DNA of 16,875 nt. Origin: Pseudomonadota bacterium (GTDB taxonomy: Bacteria; Myxococcota; Myxococcia; Myxococcales; Myxococcaceae). The notes below the pieces were generated by a model. The model was not told the origin of the DNA and did no database searches. It was given only the letters and a program-made list of their open reading frames with translations. Position numbers and translations under genes: made by a program. Location: NCBI GenBank assembly GCA_023424585.1, contig JAFADT010000360.1, positions 1-16,875 of the forward strand, in the 5' to 3' direction. Below, piece by piece: positions 15,201 through 16,875 of this stretch (positions are counted from its first letter, which is position 1; each line of letters opens with the position of its first letter).

Positions 15201-15431
15201 CCGACCCGCCCGGGAGTTGTGTGCCGCGGAGCGTTTCCGCCCGGAAGTGCGGCGGTCCTGCTGCTCCGGGTGAGACCCGCCTTGCTACAAATCACATGTT
15301 TCATGTGACATTCCGCGCTACTCCGTTTTCTCAAACAACGCATGGCACGAGTGAAGGCAGACGGACTTCAGGTGTTGGCGCGCGGGGTGCAGTGGAGCGG
15401 CGCGCAGTCCACCCACACCAAGAGGTAGTGC
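15201..15431. promoter_or_regulatory. Divergent intergenic region (peptidase / lipoprotein)
   Basis: This region of about 230 bases separates the divergently transcribed peptidase and lipoprotein genes. It has an AT-richer core at about 15281-15340 in otherwise GC-rich DNA, where the promoters probably lie. The core contains the perfect palindrome at 15292-15308, listed separately. I see no convincing -35/-10 pair on either strand and no ORF that looks real. Confidence 0.35.
15292..15308. promoter_or_regulatory. Palindromic candidate operator
   Basis: TCACATG (15292-15298), TTT, CATGTGA (15302-15308): a perfect 7-bp inverted repeat with a 3-base centre. It stands in the AT-rich core between divergent genes, 124 bases before the lipoprotein ATG and 137 bases before the peptidase ATG. 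Its size and symmetry suit a dimeric regulator; the TCACATG/CATGTGA half-sites resemble, but do not match, the CRP half-site TGTGA. Confidence 0.45.
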
Positions 15432-16247
15432 ATGCATCTGAAGAGGACGGGGCTCCTGCTGGCTTCCATGCTGCTGAGCATCACGGGTTGCGCGGGCGGC
15501 GCCGACGACGGCCAGCCCTCGGGTTCCCTGGAGGCGCAGGAGGCCGCGGCGTCCCAGTGTGTGAAGCGGTTCGACGGCATCACCAGCTGCGCGCTGGGCC
15601 AGGCGCGGCTCGACGCGGTGGAGGACGGCCTGGCGGTGTCCAAGCTCGCGACCCAGAAGGACGGCGTCTCCAGCGGCTTCGCGCAGGCCGTGAAGTGGGA
15701 GCAGCGCGTGGCGATGAGCCTGGGCGCCAGGGGGGGCTACCAGCTGGCCGCGCGCGACGGCGATCAGGTCGTCAGCACGCTGAAGGTGACGCCGGGCCGT
15801 GAGGCGAACACGGTCGCCATGGCCCCCGCGTTCACGGGCTCGCCGGGCGGCTCCGCGTACCAGATGAACATCTACCAGGGCGGCGTGCTCCAGGGCACCA
15901 GCCACCAGCCGGCCGGAATGGTCATCGTCTTCACCAACTGGCGGGACTTCATCCGCTGGGCGGAGCTGAACCACCACTTCCTGAACAACTTCGACGTCGA
16001 CGGGCTGTCCACCGGCTCCGCGGAGACGAGCGTGGGCGCGTGCGTGTGGCGCGTGGACGCGGAGAAGAGCACCTTCACCGTGGAGATCGACGGCAAGTCC
16101 ATCACCGGTGACTCGGTGGAGTTCATCGAGACCATCGCGGATGGCGCGTACCCGTACCGCCACTTCACGGGCATCGACACTCGCGCCATCGCCAGCCAGT
16201 ACACCATCCGCTCGGAGTCCATCACCGAGCCCAAGGGCGCGAAGTAG
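15432..16247 (+). CDS. Lipoprotein of unknown function
   Basis: A 271-residue predicted lipoprotein. The N-terminus MHLKRTG is followed by a hydrophobic stretch (7-18) and the lipobox ITGC with lipidated Cys at residue 20, then a flexible Gly/Asp/Ala/Ser-rich linker to about residue 41. No Asp follows the Cys (it is Ala-Gly-Gly), so outer-membrane sorting is possible. The mature part has a Cys pair (C43, C53) that could form a disulfide, then a mixed, probably beta-rich domain with many Gly and Thr residues and a HHF segment near 178. I recognise no family. The ATG follows AGAGGT by a few bases. It is divergent from the M28 peptidase with a shared palindrome between them, so co-regulation is possible. 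Confidence 0.8.
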   Translation: MHLKRTGLLLASMLLSITGCAGGADDGQPSGSLEAQEAAASQCVKRFDGITSCALGQARLDAVEDGLAVSKLATQKDGVSSGFAQAVKWEQRVAMSLGARGGYQLAARDGDQVVSTLKVTPGREANTVAMAPAFTGSPGGSAYQMNIYQGGVLQGTSHQPAGMVIVFTNWRDFIRWAELNHHFLNNFDVDGLSTGSAETSVGACVWRVDAEKSTFTVEIDGKSITGDSVEFIETIADGAYPYRHFTGIDTRAIASQYTIRSESITEPKGAK

Positions 16248-16264
16248 CGCGGACCCCGCTCCAA

Positions 16265-16297
16265 GCGCCGGACGGGAGCCCCGCTCCCGTCCGGCGC
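16265..16297. terminator. Strong bidirectional hairpin between convergent genes
   Basis: A perfect 15-bp stem, GCGCCGGACGGGAGC (16265-16279) and GCTCCCGTCCGGCGC (16283-16297), with the loop CCC. It lies in the 54-base gap between the lipoprotein stop and the end of the convergent transglycosylase gene. There is no T-run on either side, so termination would depend on the very stable stem or on Rho. Confidence 0.75.
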
Positions 16298-16301
16298 GCG
16301 G

Positions 16302-16875
16302 CTAGCGCTGTCCCGAGACGGAGGAGGTGGGCGTCGCCATGTTGCGGCCGCTGCCGCCCACGCCCGCGGCGGGGCTCACCGCGCGCGTCGCCTCCAGCGG
16401 GGCCTTGCGGGCCGGCGCGAAGGAGGCGGGGACTTCGTTCGCGTAGAGCAGCTTGTAGGCGCTGTAGCTGCTGAGCACGCGCTTCACGTAGTCGCGCGTC
16501 TCGTCGAAGGCGATGTGCTCCACCCACTCGTCCAGCTCCGCGTCCGGCAGGGCCTTGCGCCAGCGCTCCACCGCCGCGGGGCCCGCGTTGTAGGCGGCCA
16601 CCGCGTAGGCCGGGTTGCCGTCGAAGTGCTTGAGCAGCGAGCCCAGGTACGCCGCGCCCAGCCGGATGTTCTGCGCGGGCTGCAGGAGCGATGACACCTC
16701 GAACGACGCCAGCTTGAGCGAGTCCGCCACCTGCTTCGCCGTCCCGGGCATGAGCTGCGCGAGCCCCAGCGCGCCGGTGGCGGAGCGCGCGCTCGGGTTG
16801 AAGCGGCTCTCCTCGCGGATGAGGCCCTGCAAGAGGTCGGGGTCCACGCGCGCGGCGCGCGAGTAGCCCTGGATG
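16302..16875 (-). CDS. Soluble lytic murein transglycosylase, C-terminal SLT domain (5' end outside window)
   Basis: The window holds the last 190 or so codons of a lytic transglycosylase, which cleaves the MurNAc-GlcNAc bond of peptidoglycan to leave 1,6-anhydro-MurNAc. The frame stays open to the right edge, reading IQGYSRAARVDPDLL just before the catalytic segment, so the GTG at 16847 is internal and not the true start. Motifs are IREESRFNP (catalytic Glu in the ES pair), TGALGLAQLMPGTA and AYNAGPAAVERW, the three hallmarks of family 1 (Slt70-type) SLT domains. The final ~45 residues after the domain are Ala/Pro/Ser-rich and probably disordered. The missing part is likely a long helical domain and a signal peptide, as in Slt70 relatives. 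It should act in the periplasm in cell-wall turnover. Confidence 0.92.
   Translation of the reverse strand, partial: IQGYSRAARVDPDLLQGLIREESRFNPSARSATGALGLAQLMPGTAKQVADSLKLASFEVSSLLQPAQNIRLGAAYLGSLLKHFDGNPAYAVAAYNAGPAAVERWRKALPDAELDEWVEHIAFDETRDYVKRVLSSYSAYKLLYANEVPASFAPARKAPLEATRAVSPAAGVGGSGRNMATPTSSVSGQR

Noticed and set aside
13866..15308. A 480-codon plus-strand frame antisense to the M28 peptidase
   Set aside because: Val/Arg/Gly/His-rich shadow without motifs, opposite a gene with a complete set of zinc ligands.

Overview
This 16.9 kb window is GC-rich, gene-dense bacterial chromosome. The strong G/C bias at third codon positions, the sAC-like cyclase/ATPase/TPR giant, the many predicted membrane and lipid-modifying oxidases and the style of the secreted proteins point to a myxobacterium, most likely Myxococcaceae (Myxococcus/Corallococcus type). 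That assignment is inference from the gene content; there is no rRNA or other taxonomic marker here. I see no insertion sequences, CRISPR arrays, tRNAs, rRNAs or phage genes.

Layout, left to right. (1) 1-89, minus: the first 29 codons of a Cys-rich, zinc-ribbon-like protein cut by the window edge. (2) 331-882, plus: a LOG/TIGR00725-type Rossmann nucleotide-binding protein, followed by a hairpin. (3) 1000-1401 and 1420-5697, plus: a four-helix small membrane protein followed after 18 bp by a 1425-residue protein with two class III cyclase domains, an AAA/NTPase and a long helical repeat region. This is the domain order of animal soluble adenylyl cyclase. (4) 5798-6628, plus: an acyl-CoA delta-9-type desaturase, whose 3' end overlaps tail to tail with a minus-strand radical SAM/B12-type protein (6606-8021). 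(5) 8239-10029, plus: a GT-C-like multispanning membrane protein. (6) 10078-11103 and 11105-11731, minus: a PiT phosphate transporter and its DUF47/PhoU-like partner, as a tightly coupled pair with the DUF47 gene first. (7) 11908-12570, minus: a heme-oxygenase-like (TENA/PqqC/HDO) iron enzyme, divergent from a second, different fatty-acid desaturase (12792-13676, plus). (8) 13737-15155, minus: an M28 zinc peptidase with an unusual proline-rich N-terminus and a His-rich insertion. (9) 15432-16247, plus: a lipoprotein of unknown function. (10) 16302-16875, minus: the catalytic C-terminal part of a soluble lytic transglycosylase, cut by the window edge.

Themes. Three membrane-embedded or di-iron-type oxidases (two desaturases and the HDO-like protein) and one radical SAM enzyme lie within 8 kb, which suggests but does not prove a lipid-tailoring neighbourhood. 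The phosphate pair is a self-contained low-affinity phosphate uptake unit. The cyclase and its small membrane neighbour look like a two-gene signalling unit. All three convergent junctions that have an intergenic gap (10030-10077, 13677-13736, 16248-16301) carry long GC stems without a T-run, probably bidirectional terminators; the fourth (6606-6628) has no gap because the genes overlap. The most interesting item is the sAC-like cyclase, whose metal-binding and transition-state residues are present while residues tied to base choice and bicarbonate sensing in the animal enzyme appear to be changed.
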